Translations under genes and position numbers: made by a program
Shown: positions 9,342-16,963 of the stretch, in pieces
Numbering within the stretch: the stretch's first letter is position 1
Layout of the letters: the number at the start of each line of letters is the position of its first letter
The notes under the pieces: model-generated
Database searches by the model: none
What the model was told of the DNA's origin: nothing
Seen by the model: only the letters and a program-made list of their open reading frames with translations
Origin: an uncultured Pelagibacteraceae bacterium
GTDB lineage: Bacteria > Pseudomonadota > Alphaproteobacteria > Pelagibacterales > Pelagibacteraceae
Length of the DNA stretch: 32,337 nt
Direction of reading: 5' to 3'
NCBI GenBank assembly: GCA_902588595.1
Contig: CACIPT010000009.1
Span: forward strand, 1-32,337

Positions 9342-9927
9342 TCTTTTTGTAAGCATTTGCTCTATGATCAATTTTATATTTTTCTTTTGGGATCATTTGA
9401 CCAAAAGTAAGTTTTTTATTTAAAGGTACAAATATAGGATCATAACCAAAACCATTATTACCTTTTTTAAATCTTGAAATAGTTCCTTCAACCTTACCAC
9501 TAACATTTATAAATTCATTATTTGGCCAATAAATTGTGAGCGCACAGATAAATCTGGCAGTTTGTTTTAATTTGTTCCAATTTACATCATTTTTTTTCAG
9601 TTCTTTATAGACTCTTTTAATTGCCAAATTAAAATTGCTTTTTTTACCTCCCCATCTCGCAGAATAAATTCCTGGAAATCGATTTAAGCTATCAATTTCA
9701 AGTCCAGAGTCATCTGCAAGGCAAATCATTTTTGTTTTTTTTGAGAAAAATTTAGCTTTAATAAATGAATTTTCTTCAAAGGTTTTTCCAATTTCAATTG
9801 GGCTCTTTAAATCAAAATCTTTGGGAGTTAAAATTTCTACTCTTTTAGGTAATAAATCTCTTATTTCCTTTATTTTACCTCGATTATTAGACCCAATAAA
9901 TAAATTTAATATTTTTTCTTTTTTCAT
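9325..9927 (-). CDS. rdgB: dITP/XTP pyrophosphatase (RdgB/Ham1 family)
   Basis: A 200-residue protein from the ATG at 9927, close to the usual family length. Motifs: LFIGSNNRGKIKEIRDLLP at the N-terminus, the metal site in CLADDSGLEIDSL followed by FPGIYSARW, then NGFGYDPIFVP and the C-terminal DHRANA. It hydrolyses dITP, XTP and ITP to monophosphates and pyrophosphate, keeping deaminated purines out of DNA and RNA. A longer frame back to 9993 would add an unconserved 22-residue leader and overlap grpE, so the inner start is preferred. It is head-to-head with grpE (36 bp between starts) and overlaps the LpoA-like gene by 17 bp at the 3' ends. Confidence 0.94.
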   Translation of the reverse strand: MKKEKILNLFIGSNNRGKIKEIRDLLPKRVEILTPKDFDLKSPIEIGKTFEENSFIKAKFFSKKTKMICLADDSGLEIDSLNRFPGIYSARWGGKKSNFNLAIKRVYKELKKNDVNWNKLKQTARFICALTIYWPNNEFINVSGKVEGTISRFKKGNNGFGYDPIFVPLNKKLTFGQMIPKEKYKIDHRANAYKKIKKFF

Positions 9928-9963
9928 CTGGAAATTATCATTTTTCTTACCATATAGAAGGGT

Positions 9964-10587
9964 ATGGAAAAAGAAGAAAACCAAAATCTTCATTCTGATA
10001 GTGTGGATGAAATTAAGGAAAATAAAGATTCAAATAAAACTTCCAAGAATAAAGATTTAAATCCAGAAGATAAAATTAAAGAATTGGAAGATAAGCTTGC
10101 TAGAGCTTATGCAGAAATTGAAAATCAAAGAAGAAGATTTGAAAAAGAAAAAGACGATGCTTTTGATTATGGAGGATTTTCATTAGCAAGAGAAACTTTA
10201 AATTTAATTGATAATTTAGAAAGATCAAAAATTGCGTTAGAAAACGATGAAAAATTAAAAAATTCTGAAGCTTTAAAAAAAACAGTTGAACATTTAATAG
10301 TAATTAAAAAAGACATGATCTCAATATTAAAAAAAAATAATATAGAAGAAATAAAATCAATTGATCAAAAACTAGATCCAAATTTGCATCAAGCTATGAT
10401 GGAAATTGAAGATGATGGCAAGGAACCAGGAATAGTTGTACAAGAAATTCAAAAAGGATTTATGATGAAAGATAGATTGCTAAGACCTTCGTTGGTAGCA
10501 GTTTCAAAAAAAACAAATAAAATAGATGAAAATTCAAAACAAGATCAAAAAAGTGAGGAAAATCAATCAAAATCTAATAAAAAATAG
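9964..10587 (+). CDS. grpE: Nucleotide exchange factor GrpE
   Basis: A 207-residue protein. Residues 1-35 are a charged low-complexity lead-in, followed by a long coiled coil (KIKELEDKLARAYAEIENQRRRFEKEKDDAFDYG) and a C-terminal beta domain with the signature DPNLHQAMMEIEDDGKEPGIVVQEIQKGFMMKDRLLRPSLVAVS. GrpE releases ADP from DnaK and resets the chaperone cycle. A purine-rich GAAGGGT just upstream of the ATG is a plausible ribosome binding site. It is followed 58 bp later by dnaK. No CIRCE element (the HrcA operator) is visible and no hrcA gene is present beside it, unlike many alphaproteobacteria. Confidence 0.96.
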   Translation: MEKEENQNLHSDSVDEIKENKDSNKTSKNKDLNPEDKIKELEDKLARAYAEIENQRRRFEKEKDDAFDYGGFSLARETLNLIDNLERSKIALENDEKLKNSEALKKTVEHLIVIKKDMISILKKNNIEEIKSIDQKLDPNLHQAMMEIEDDGKEPGIVVQEIQKGFMMKDRLLRPSLVAVSKKTNKIDENSKQDQKSEENQSKSNKK

Positions 10588-10599
10588 TTTTTTAAGGAA

Positions 10600-10625
10600 C
10601 TTGTAGATTTCAAAATAACACATAT
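10600..10625 (+). promoter_or_regulatory. Candidate heat-shock (sigma-32 type) promoter upstream of dnaK
   Basis: In the 58-bp grpE-dnaK gap, CTTGTA (10600-10605) resembles the sigma-32 -35 CTTGAA and ACACATAT (10618-10625) resembles the -10 CCCCATNT, with 12 bp between them, slightly under the usual 13-14. This would give dnaK-dnaJ their own heat-inducible start in addition to readthrough from grpE. It is a pattern match only; SAR11 promoter preferences are not known to me in detail. Confidence 0.33.
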
Positions 10626-10645
10626 ATGAAAGAAGAAATTAAATT

Positions 10646-12577
10646 ATGAGCAAAGTAATAGGAATAGATTTAGGAACAACAAATTCATGTGTATCAATCA
10701 TGGAAGGGTCACAACCCAAAGTTTTAGAAAATGCTGAGGGTGCAAGAACTACTCCTTCGGTAGTTGCATTTACTGAAGGTGAAGAAAAATTAGTTGGCCA
10801 ACCTGCAAAAAGGCAAGCAGTTACAAATCCAGAAAATACAATATTTGCAGTTAAAAGATTAATTGGAAGAAATTTTGAAGATCCAACTGTAAAAAAAGAT
10901 ATCGAATCATCTCCATTTAAAATTATAAATTCAGATAGTGGTGATGCATGGATCGAATCTCAAAGTAAAAAGTATTCCCCTTCACAAATTTCAGCATTTG
11001 TTTTACAGAAAATGAAAGAAACTGCTGAAAAATATCTTGGACAAGAAGTTACAAAAGCAGTAATTACAGTTCCAGCTTACTTTAATGATGCTCAAAGACA
11101 AGCAACTAAAGATGCAGGAAAAATTGCTGGATTAGAAGTTTTAAGAATAATTAATGAACCAACGGCAGCTTCTCTAGCTTATGGTTTAGATAAAAAAAAG
11201 CAAAATAAAAAAATTGCAGTTTATGATTTAGGAGGAGGAACTTTTGACGTTTCAATCTTAGAACTTGGAGATGGAGTTTTTGAGGTAAAATCTACTAATG
11301 GCGATACATTTTTAGGTGGTGAAGATTTTGATAACACAATTGTTAATTATTTATTAGATGAATTTAAAAAAGAAAATGGAATAGATTTAAAATCAGACAA
11401 ACTTGCATTACAAAGACTAAAGGAAGCTGCTGAAAAAGCAAAAATTGAATTATCTTCTGCAACACAAACTGAAATTAATTTACCTTTTATAACTGCGGAT
11501 AAAACAGGACCAAAACATATTAATTTAAAAATGACTAGAGCAAAACTAGAAGCTTTAGTTGAAGATTTAATTGGAAGAACAATTCCACCTTGCAAAACTG
11601 CACTTAAAGATGCTGGCCTATCTGCAAATGAAGTACATGAGATTATTTTAGTAGGTGGAATGACAAGAATGCCCAAGGTAATTGAAGAAGTTAAAAATTT
11701 CTTTGGTAAAGAACCTAATAAAAGTGTAAATCCTGACGAAGTTGTGGCCATGGGAGCTGCAATTCAAGCAGGAGTGCTTCAAGGTGATGTTAAAGATGTA
11801 TTGTTATTAGATGTTACTCCTTTGTCCTTAGGAATTGAAACACTTGGCGGAGTATCAACAAAGCTTATAGATAAAAATACAACTATACCAACTAAAAAAA
11901 GCCAAGTTTTTTCAACTGCAGAAGATAGCCAACCCGCAGTATCCATTAGAGTGCTTCAGGGTGAAAGAGAAATGGCAACAGATAATAAGCTGCTTGGAAA
12001 CTTTGAGTTAGTTGGAATAGCTCCAGCACCAAGAGGAGTTCCTCAGATAGAGGTTACTTTTGATATAGATGCTAATGGAATTGTAAATGTTTCTGCAAAA
12101 GATAAAGGAACTGGAAAAGAACAAAAAATTCAAATTCAAGCTTCTGGTGGTTTAAGTGAAGAAGAAATTAATAAAATGGTTAAAGAAGCAGAATCAAATA
12201 AAGAGGCTGACAAAAAGAAAAGAGAATCGGTTGATGCAAGAAATCAAGCAGATACTTTATTACACTCTACAGAAAAAAATTTAAAAGAACATGGTAGTAA
12301 AGTTTCTAATACAGATAAAAAAGCAATTGAAACTGCCTCAGCTAACTTAAGAAATGCGTTAAAAGGAACTGATATTGAAGATATTAAGAAAAAGACACAA
12401 GATTTAGTCCAAGCTTCGATGAAATTAGGTGAAGCAATTTATAAATCTCAGCAAAGTGCTAAACCTAGTGACTCACCAAAAGATGCAAAAGTAAAAGAAG
12501 AAGGAAAAAAAGACGATAACGTTGTTGATGCAGACTTTGAAGAAGTAAAAGACGAAAATAAAGAAAAAAGCGCCTAA
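10646..12577 (+). CDS. dnaK: Hsp70 chaperone DnaK
   Basis: A full-length 643-residue Hsp70. The actin-like ATPase domain (about 1-385) begins [20 protein letters not shown] and contains [51 protein letters not shown] and [10 protein letters not shown]. The [19 protein letters not shown] linker leads into the substrate-binding domain and a helical lid that ends in the acidic [20 protein letters not shown] typical of proteobacterial DnaK. It binds unfolded segments in an ATP cycle with DnaJ and GrpE, both encoded beside it. 26 bp separate it from dnaJ. Confidence 0.99.
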   Translation: MSKVIGIDLGTTNSCVSIMEGSQPKVLENAEGARTTPSVVAFTEGEEKLVGQPAKRQAVTNPENTIFAVKRLIGRNFEDPTVKKDIESSPFKIINSDSGDAWIESQSKKYSPSQISAFVLQKMKETAEKYLGQEVTKAVITVPAYFNDAQRQATKDAGKIAGLEVLRIINEPTAASLAYGLDKKKQNKKIAVYDLGGGTFDVSILELGDGVFEVKSTNGDTFLGGEDFDNTIVNYLLDEFKKENGIDLKSDKLALQRLKEAAEKAKIELSSATQTEINLPFITADKTGPKHINLKMTRAKLEALVEDLIGRTIPPCKTALKDAGLSANEVHEIILVGGMTRMPKVIEEVKNFFGKEPNKSVNPDEVVAMGAAIQAGVLQGDVKDVLLLDVTPLSLGIETLGGVSTKLIDKNTTIPTKKSQVFSTAEDSQPAVSIRVLQGEREMATDNKLLGNFELVGIAPAPRGVPQIEVTFDIDANGIVNVSAKDKGTGKEQKIQIQASGGLSEEEINKMVKEAESNKEADKKKRESVDARNQADTLLHSTEKNLKEHGSKVSNTDKKAIETASANLRNALKGTDIEDIKKKTQDLVQASMKLGEAIYKSQQSAKPSDSPKDAKVKEEGKKDDNVVDADFEEVKDENKEKSA

Positions 12578-12603
12578 GCTAACAACTATTTGTCTAATTA
12601 GTT

Positions 12604-13728
12604 ATGGCAAAAAGAGATTATTACGACATCTTAGGTGTAAATAAAAGTGCAACTCCCGATCAAATAAAATCAGCATATAGAAAGTTAGCTTTAAAACATC
12701 ACCCTGACAAAAATAAAGGTGATAAAGCAGCTGAAGAAAAATTTAAAGAAGCATCTGAAGCTTATCACGTTCTCTCAAGTACAGAACGTAAACAAAGTTA
12801 CGATAACTTTGGTCATGCAGCATTTGAAAATGGTGGTGGTGGAAGAGGTGGTTTTGGTAATTTTGATTTTTCTAGTTCTTTTTCAGATATATTTGAAGAT
12901 TTTTTTGGAGAAGGTTTTGGTGGCGGAAGACGTTCTAAAAGATCTAATAATAGAGGATCTGATTTAAGATATGATTTATCAATTACTTTAGAAGAAGCTT
13001 ATACTGGAAAAAAACAAGATATTAAATTCTCAACATCTGAAAAATGTGACACTTGTAAAGGATCAGGATCAAAACCAGGTCATGATGTAGGATCATGCTC
13101 TATGTGCGGTGGCAACGGTCAAGTTAGATCGAGTCAGGGATTTTTTACAGTTCAACAAACATGTCCACAATGCTCAGGATTTGGTGAAGAAATTACAAAT
13201 CCGTGCACAAATTGTGGAGGACAAGGAAAACAGCATGCTTCTAAAAGACTTTCAGTTTCAATTCCAAAAGGTGTTGATGATGGAACAAGAATAAGGCTTT
13301 CTGGAAAAGGTGAGGCAGGCTCTAGAGGAGCGGGAAATGGAGACCTTTATCTATTCATAAATGTTTATTCGCATGACTTATTTAAAAGATCAGATGAGAA
13401 TTTATTTTTTGAATGTCCAATATCTATTGCTGATGCAGCCTTAGGAACATCTATCGAAATACCAACAATTGACGGTGGAAAAGCTAAAATAAAAATTCCT
13501 CCAGGAACACAAAGTGGAAAACAATTTAGATTGAAAGGAAAAGGAATGCCCCATATGAGAGGAAGTGGAATTGGAAATCTTTATGTACAAGTTAATACTG
13601 AAGTTCCGGTTTCTTTAAATAGAGAACAAAAAGAATTGCTTGAAAAATTTAGAGAAATTGAAAATGAAAAATCAAATCCAAGTATTAAAAAATTCTTTCA
13701 AAAAGCTAAGAGTTTTTGGAAAAATTAA
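12604..13728 (+). CDS. dnaJ: Hsp40 co-chaperone DnaJ
   Basis: A 374-residue class I DnaJ with all domains. The J domain (1-70) has the HPD triad at 33-35. A Gly/Phe-rich stretch (about 75-115) follows, then a zinc-binding domain with four repeats CDTCKGSG, CSMCGGNG, CPQCSGFG and CTNCGGQG, then the C-terminal substrate-binding domains (VSIPKGVDDGTRIRLSGKGEAG, IDGGKAKIKIPPGTQSGKQFRLKGKGMP). It delivers substrates to DnaK and stimulates its ATPase. The gene ends only 3 bp before the start of a small membrane-protein gene, and the run continues through dapB, nth and the kinase with gaps of 3 bp or less or overlaps. Confidence 0.98.
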   Translation: MAKRDYYDILGVNKSATPDQIKSAYRKLALKHHPDKNKGDKAAEEKFKEASEAYHVLSSTERKQSYDNFGHAAFENGGGGRGGFGNFDFSSSFSDIFEDFFGEGFGGGRRSKRSNNRGSDLRYDLSITLEEAYTGKKQDIKFSTSEKCDTCKGSGSKPGHDVGSCSMCGGNGQVRSSQGFFTVQQTCPQCSGFGEEITNPCTNCGGQGKQHASKRLSVSIPKGVDDGTRIRLSGKGEAGSRGAGNGDLYLFINVYSHDLFKRSDENLFFECPISIADAALGTSIEIPTIDGGKAKIKIPPGTQSGKQFRLKGKGMPHMRGSGIGNLYVQVNTEVPVSLNREQKELLEKFREIENEKSNPSIKKFFQKAKSFWKN

Positions 13729-13731
13729 AAA

Positions 13732-13902
13732 ATGGGATTGGAAGAATTCGTCCCAGCAATATCTTTAATAGCTGTTTTAATATTAGTTCTTCCAGCATTT
13801 CTTAGATCTAATTCAAAATTAAAACAGTTTTTAACAAATTTATCTATTTGGGCTATAATTGTTTTAGCAGTTATGATAGTTTCATACCTTGTCTTGAAAT
13901 GA
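13732..13902 (+). CDS. Small two-helix membrane protein between dnaJ and dapB
   Basis: A 56-residue ORF starting ATGGGATTGGAAGAATTC. The product has two hydrophobic stretches, residues 7-24 (VPAISLIAVLILVLPAFL) and 38-55 (SIWAIIVLAVMIVSYLVL), separated by the basic loop RSNSKLKQ. The acidic N-terminus and basic loop predict a hairpin with both ends in the periplasm. It begins 3 bp after the dnaJ stop and its TGA overlaps the dapB ATG in ATGA, so it is almost certainly translated within this operon. I do not recognise the family. Similar short hairpins form the N-terminus of some alphaproteobacterial membrane proteases, but there is no catalytic part here. Confidence 0.72.
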   Translation: MGLEEFVPAISLIAVLILVLPAFLRSNSKLKQFLTNLSIWAIIVLAVMIVSYLVLK

Positions 13903-14672
13903 AAAAAATTAATTTAGCTATCACTGGGTGTATGGGAAGAATGGGTCAACAGATTATTAAATCTGCTAGATCCGATAAAAATTTTAAGATAGTAGCTCTT
14001 ACAGAAAATAGAATTATTAATAAAAAAGTTAGTGGAATTAAACCTAGCTTAAATACAGAACAATCCTTTAAAAAAGCTAATTTAATAATAGATTTCACGG
14101 TCCCCAAATGTACATTTGAAGTTTTAAAAATTGCAGAAAAACTTAAAAAAAGAGTAGTTATTGGAACAACTGGATTTTCTAAAAAAGAAGAAAACTTGAT
14201 TAAAAAATATGCAAAAAAAATACCAATACTTAGAGCTGGTAATATGAGTTTAGGAATAAACTTATTAATGTATTTAACTGAAATTGCATCTAAATCTCTT
14301 GGAAACAACTTCTTAAGCAAAGTTTTTGAAATCCATCATAAACATAAAAAAGATCATCCTTCAGGCACAGCTTTAATGCTTGGCAGAGGTATAGCTATTG
14401 GAAAGAATAAGAACTTTTATAAGTTAATGGGGAAAAAATATTTAAACAAAAAATCTTTTCCTTATGGAAAAAAAATTAATTTTAATTCATTAAGAAAAGG
14501 TGAAGTAGTTGGTGAACATGAAGTAACTTTCTCAAACGGCAAAGAAATAATTAGATTAAATCATGAAGCATTTGATAGGGCTCTTTATTCAGAAGGAGCA
14601 TTCACAGCAGCTAAATGGTTAATGAATAAAAAGCCTGGCCTTTATTCAATGAGAGATGTTTTGAATTTTTAA
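13899..14672 (+). CDS. dapB: 4-hydroxy-tetrahydrodipicolinate reductase
   Basis: A 257-residue protein from the ATG at 13899, where MKKINLAITGCMGRMGQ gives the Rossmann motif GCMGRMG at once. The frame is open back to 13848, but that would overlap the upstream membrane ORF and add an unconserved leader. IDFTVP, VIGTTGF and the catalytic stretch EIHHKHKKDHPSGTALMLG are present, with His146-His147 and Lys150 matching the E. coli HHxxK catalytic positions. It reduces the DapA product with NAD(P)H in the diaminopimelate/lysine pathway, feeding peptidoglycan synthesis. It overlaps its neighbours by 4 bp upstream and 1 bp (TAATG) downstream. Confidence 0.96.
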   Translation: MKKINLAITGCMGRMGQQIIKSARSDKNFKIVALTENRIINKKVSGIKPSLNTEQSFKKANLIIDFTVPKCTFEVLKIAEKLKKRVVIGTTGFSKKEENLIKKYAKKIPILRAGNMSLGINLLMYLTEIASKSLGNNFLSKVFEIHHKHKKDHPSGTALMLGRGIAIGKNKNFYKLMGKKYLNKKSFPYGKKINFNSLRKGEVVGEHEVTFSNGKEIIRLNHEAFDRALYSEGAFTAAKWLMNKKPGLYSMRDVLNF

Positions 14673-15325
14673 TGAATGAAGTTCAAAGATCTAAAATAAT
14701 ATTAAAAATATTAAATAAAATTTATCCAAAAACACCAGTTCCTTTAAAATATAGAAATAAATTTACTTTATTAATTTCTGTATTGTTGTCCGCTCAAACT
14801 ACGGATGTTAATGTAAATAATGTTACTAAAAATATTTATCCAAAATACAATAAACCAGAACACTTTATAAAATTAGGAAGGAAAAAAATTGAAAAACTAA
14901 TAAAGAGTATAGGAATCTTTAGAGTAAAAGCTAAAAGTGTTTATTTGCTTTCAAAACAATTAATTGAAAAACACGAAGGAAAAGTTCCTGAAACTTTTGA
15001 AGAACTTGAACAGCTTCCAGGAGTTGGACACAAAACAGCTAGTGTCGTTATGTCTCAAGGGTTTGGCCACCCAGCTTTTCCAGTAGATACGCATATTCAT
15101 AGACTGGCTCAAAGATGGGGCTTAACTAATGGAAAAAACGTTGTTCAAACTGAGAATGATTTAAAAAGATTATTCTCAAAAAAATATTGGAATAAACTTC
15201 ATCTACAAATAATTTATTATGGTAGAGAATATTGCAAGGCAAGAGAATGTTATGGTTTAACTTGTAAAATTTGTACTACTTGTTATCCTAATAGAAAATC
15301 ACCAATAAAAACAAAGAAAGCTTAA
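14672..15325 (+). CDS. nth: Endonuclease III (DNA glycosylase/AP lyase) with unusual cysteine cluster
   Basis: A 217-residue HhH-GPD glycosylase. LLSAQTTDVNVN, the hairpin LPGVGHKTASVV with catalytic Lys121, and FPVDTHIHRLAQRWGL with catalytic Asp139 are all intact. It removes oxidised pyrimidines from DNA and nicks the abasic strand. The C-terminal iron-sulfur loop differs from the classical C-x6-C-x2-C-x5-C: cysteines lie at 188, 193, 198, 201 and 204 (YCKARECYGLTCKICTTC), so at least four potential ligands exist but with different spacing. The gene overlaps dapB by one base and the kinase starts 2 bp after its stop. Confidence 0.95.
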   Translation: MNEVQRSKIILKILNKIYPKTPVPLKYRNKFTLLISVLLSAQTTDVNVNNVTKNIYPKYNKPEHFIKLGRKKIEKLIKSIGIFRVKAKSVYLLSKQLIEKHEGKVPETFEELEQLPGVGHKTASVVMSQGFGHPAFPVDTHIHRLAQRWGLTNGKNVVQTENDLKRLFSKKYWNKLHLQIIYYGREYCKARECYGLTCKICTTCYPNRKSPIKTKKA

Positions 15326-15327
15326 TT

Positions 15328-16257
15328 ATGAAAATTTTAGGAATAGGAAATGCTATTGTAGATGTTATCTGTAAAGTTGATGATAACTTTATTGCTCAAA
15401 ACGTCTTAACCAAAAGTACAATGAAATTAATTTTTGATGAAAATGAATTTAAAAAATTATTAACCAATCTTAAAATAGAAAAAACTGTTTCTGGTGGATC
15501 GGTAGCAAATTCAATAGTGGGTATATCTCAACTAGGTAATAAAGCAGGATTCATAGGTAAAATATCTGATGACGATCTTGGAAGTAAGTACGAAGAAGGA
15601 TTAAAAAAAGAAAATGTGGAATATTTTTATTCCAAAAAAAAAGAAGAATTACCAACAGGAACATGTTTAATTTTAGTTACACCAGACTCTGAAAGAACAA
15701 TGTGTACATTCTTAGGTACTGCAGGAAAAATTAATGAAAATGATGTTAGTTCTGACGCAATTAAGAAAAGTGAAATGATATTTCTTGAAGGTTATCTTTG
15801 GGATGAAGGTGAGCCTAAGAAAGCATTTGATAAGGCAATTAACAGCGCAAATAAAGTTGCAATGTCATTATCAGATCAGTTTTGTGTTGATAGACATAAA
15901 CCTCATTTTTTAGATTTAGTAAAAAATAAACTAGATATTACATTTGCTAATGAACAAGAAATTACATCATTGATTGATGCTAAAAACTTTGAAGAGGTGA
16001 TAAACTTTTCTAAACAACTTGATAAATTAATAGTACTTACTAGAGGAAAAAACGGGGCAATTGCAATAAAAGGAGACAAAGTTGTAGAATGTGGTGTTCA
16101 TAAAAATCTTAAAATTGTTGACTTAACTGGTGCTGGAGATCTTTTTGCTGCTGGATTTTTACACGGTCATGTGAATAATTTATCAATTAAGGAAAGTTTA
16201 GAAAAGGGGACGGAAATGTCGTCTAAAATTATTCAACAAATTGGGGCAAGGCTTTAG
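15328..16257 (+). CDS. PfkB-family carbohydrate kinase, adenosine-kinase-like
   Basis: A 309-residue ribokinase-fold enzyme. It has the N-terminal GIGNAIVDVICKVDDNFI, the first PfkB signature region SGGSVANSIVGISQLGNKAGFIGKISDD, and the second signature DLTGAGDLFAAGFLHG with catalytic Asp271. The TGTCLILVTPDSERTMCTFLGTA segment is typical of the alphaproteobacterial branch commonly labelled adenosine kinase, so purine-nucleoside salvage is the likely role. Sugar kinase activity cannot be excluded from sequence alone. It is the last plus-strand gene of the grpE-to-kinase block and its stop is 16 bp from the convergent ArfA-like ORF. Confidence 0.85.
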   Translation: MKILGIGNAIVDVICKVDDNFIAQNVLTKSTMKLIFDENEFKKLLTNLKIEKTVSGGSVANSIVGISQLGNKAGFIGKISDDDLGSKYEEGLKKENVEYFYSKKKEELPTGTCLILVTPDSERTMCTFLGTAGKINENDVSSDAIKKSEMIFLEGYLWDEGEPKKAFDKAINSANKVAMSLSDQFCVDRHKPHFLDLVKNKLDITFANEQEITSLIDAKNFEEVINFSKQLDKLIVLTRGKNGAIAIKGDKVVECGVHKNLKIVDLTGAGDLFAAGFLHGHVNNLSIKESLEKGTEMSSKIIQQIGARL

Positions 16258-16273
16258 AAAAATGTGAGAAATT

Positions 16274-16381
16274 TTATTTCTTTCTTCTTTTAAAACTTCC
16301 TTTGCCTTTTTTTGGTTTAACAATTCTTGGTTTATATTTTTTTGACAAAAGATCTTTTGCTATAAAATTTCTTTTTTTCAT
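16274..16381 (-). CDS. ArfA-like alternative ribosome-rescue micro-protein (35 aa)
   Basis: A 35-codon ORF starting MKKRNFIAKDLLSKKY and ending KPKKGKGSFKRRKK. Aligned without gaps to E. coli ArfA recalled from memory, it conserves the basic KKGKGS(Y/F)xR(K/R) segment that enters the empty mRNA channel, plus Asn-x-Ile, Leu, Phe25 as Tyr, Arg26 as Lys, Arg28 as Arg and Val29 as Ile: the segment that contacts release factor RF2. It stops where the hydrophobic tail of full-length E. coli ArfA would begin, so it equals the short active form. Its ATG overlaps the regulator stop in TAATG, indicating translational coupling. The inferred role is recruiting RF2 to ribosomes stalled on non-stop mRNA. 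The alternative is a generic basic ribosome-associated peptide; the family match rests on about 30 residues. Confidence 0.65.
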   Translation of the reverse strand: MKKRNFIAKDLLSKKYKPRIVKPKKGKGSFKRRKK

Positions 16382-16950
16382 TAAATTTTATAACCTTCTT
16401 TCGTGCTAATTATAAAATTATTATCCTTAAATTTTTCAAATATTTTCTTTCTTAGCCTATATATATGTGTTTCAACAGTATGTGTTTCTAATTCAGAATT
16501 ATGACCCCATACTTCTTTTTGAAGATTGCCAATATTTTTTGCCTTATTAGAATTTTTTAAAAATATTATAATTTGTATTTCTCTTTCAGTTAATTTTAGA
16601 TTTTCTTTACCATATTTGATTAATCTTGAATTTAGATCTAATGAATATTTTTTAATTAATATATCGGATTGTTCATAATATTTTTGTTTTAATAAATTTA
16701 CATTTATTTTTTCAATTATTGAAGGGATTGTGTCTGGAAATTTATTTAAAATTAACTGAAATTTTTCACCTTTAATTTCATTTCTTGGGTTTGTTAAAAT
16801 TAAATAGTTTCCAATTTCACTATTTTTAATATTAAATAAGTCATCTTTTTCAGAAAATGAATAAATTGTAAAATCTAGATAGTCTTTTAATTCATTTAAA
16901 ATCTTAAACAATTCTGGTATTTTAAAAATCAATACACTTTGTTTATTCAT
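16381..16950 (-). CDS. OmpR-type winged-helix regulator with degenerate receiver domain
   Basis: A 189-residue protein from the ATG at 16950 (MNKQSVLIFKIPELF); earlier in-frame starts would run into the divergent gene. The C-terminal part (about 115-189) is a clear OmpR/PhoB DNA-binding domain: LDLNSRLIKYGKENLKLTEREIQIIIFL, THTVETHIYRLRKKIFEKF and the wing end FIISTKEGYKI. The N-terminal 100 residues have receiver-like alternation (VLIF, FTIYSF, YLILTN) but no acidic pair after the first strand and no phospho-accepting Asp at the third strand, so it is probably phosphorylation-independent. No histidine kinase is nearby. Its stop overlaps the ArfA-like ATG. Targets are unknown; autoregulation and control of the divergent YkuD gene, 13 bp away, are reasonable guesses. 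Confidence 0.82.
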   Translation of the reverse strand: MNKQSVLIFKIPELFKILNELKDYLDFTIYSFSEKDDLFNIKNSEIGNYLILTNPRNEIKGEKFQLILNKFPDTIPSIIEKINVNLLKQKYYEQSDILIKKYSLDLNSRLIKYGKENLKLTEREIQIIIFLKNSNKAKNIGNLQKEVWGHNSELETHTVETHIYRLRKKIFEKFKDNNFIISTKEGYKI

Positions 16951-16963
16951 AAATATATAAATA

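Noticed and set aside
9928-9993. Upstream extension of rdgB overlapping grpE
   Set aside because: The added 22 residues are unconserved and would overlap the grpE start; the ATG at 9927 gives the usual family N-terminus.
16268-16285. Hairpin at the ArfA-like stop codon as an E. coli-style RNase III or terminator control
   Set aside because: The stem is about 6 A/T-rich base pairs with a 3-base loop, too weak, and it is not inside the coding part as in E. coli arfA.
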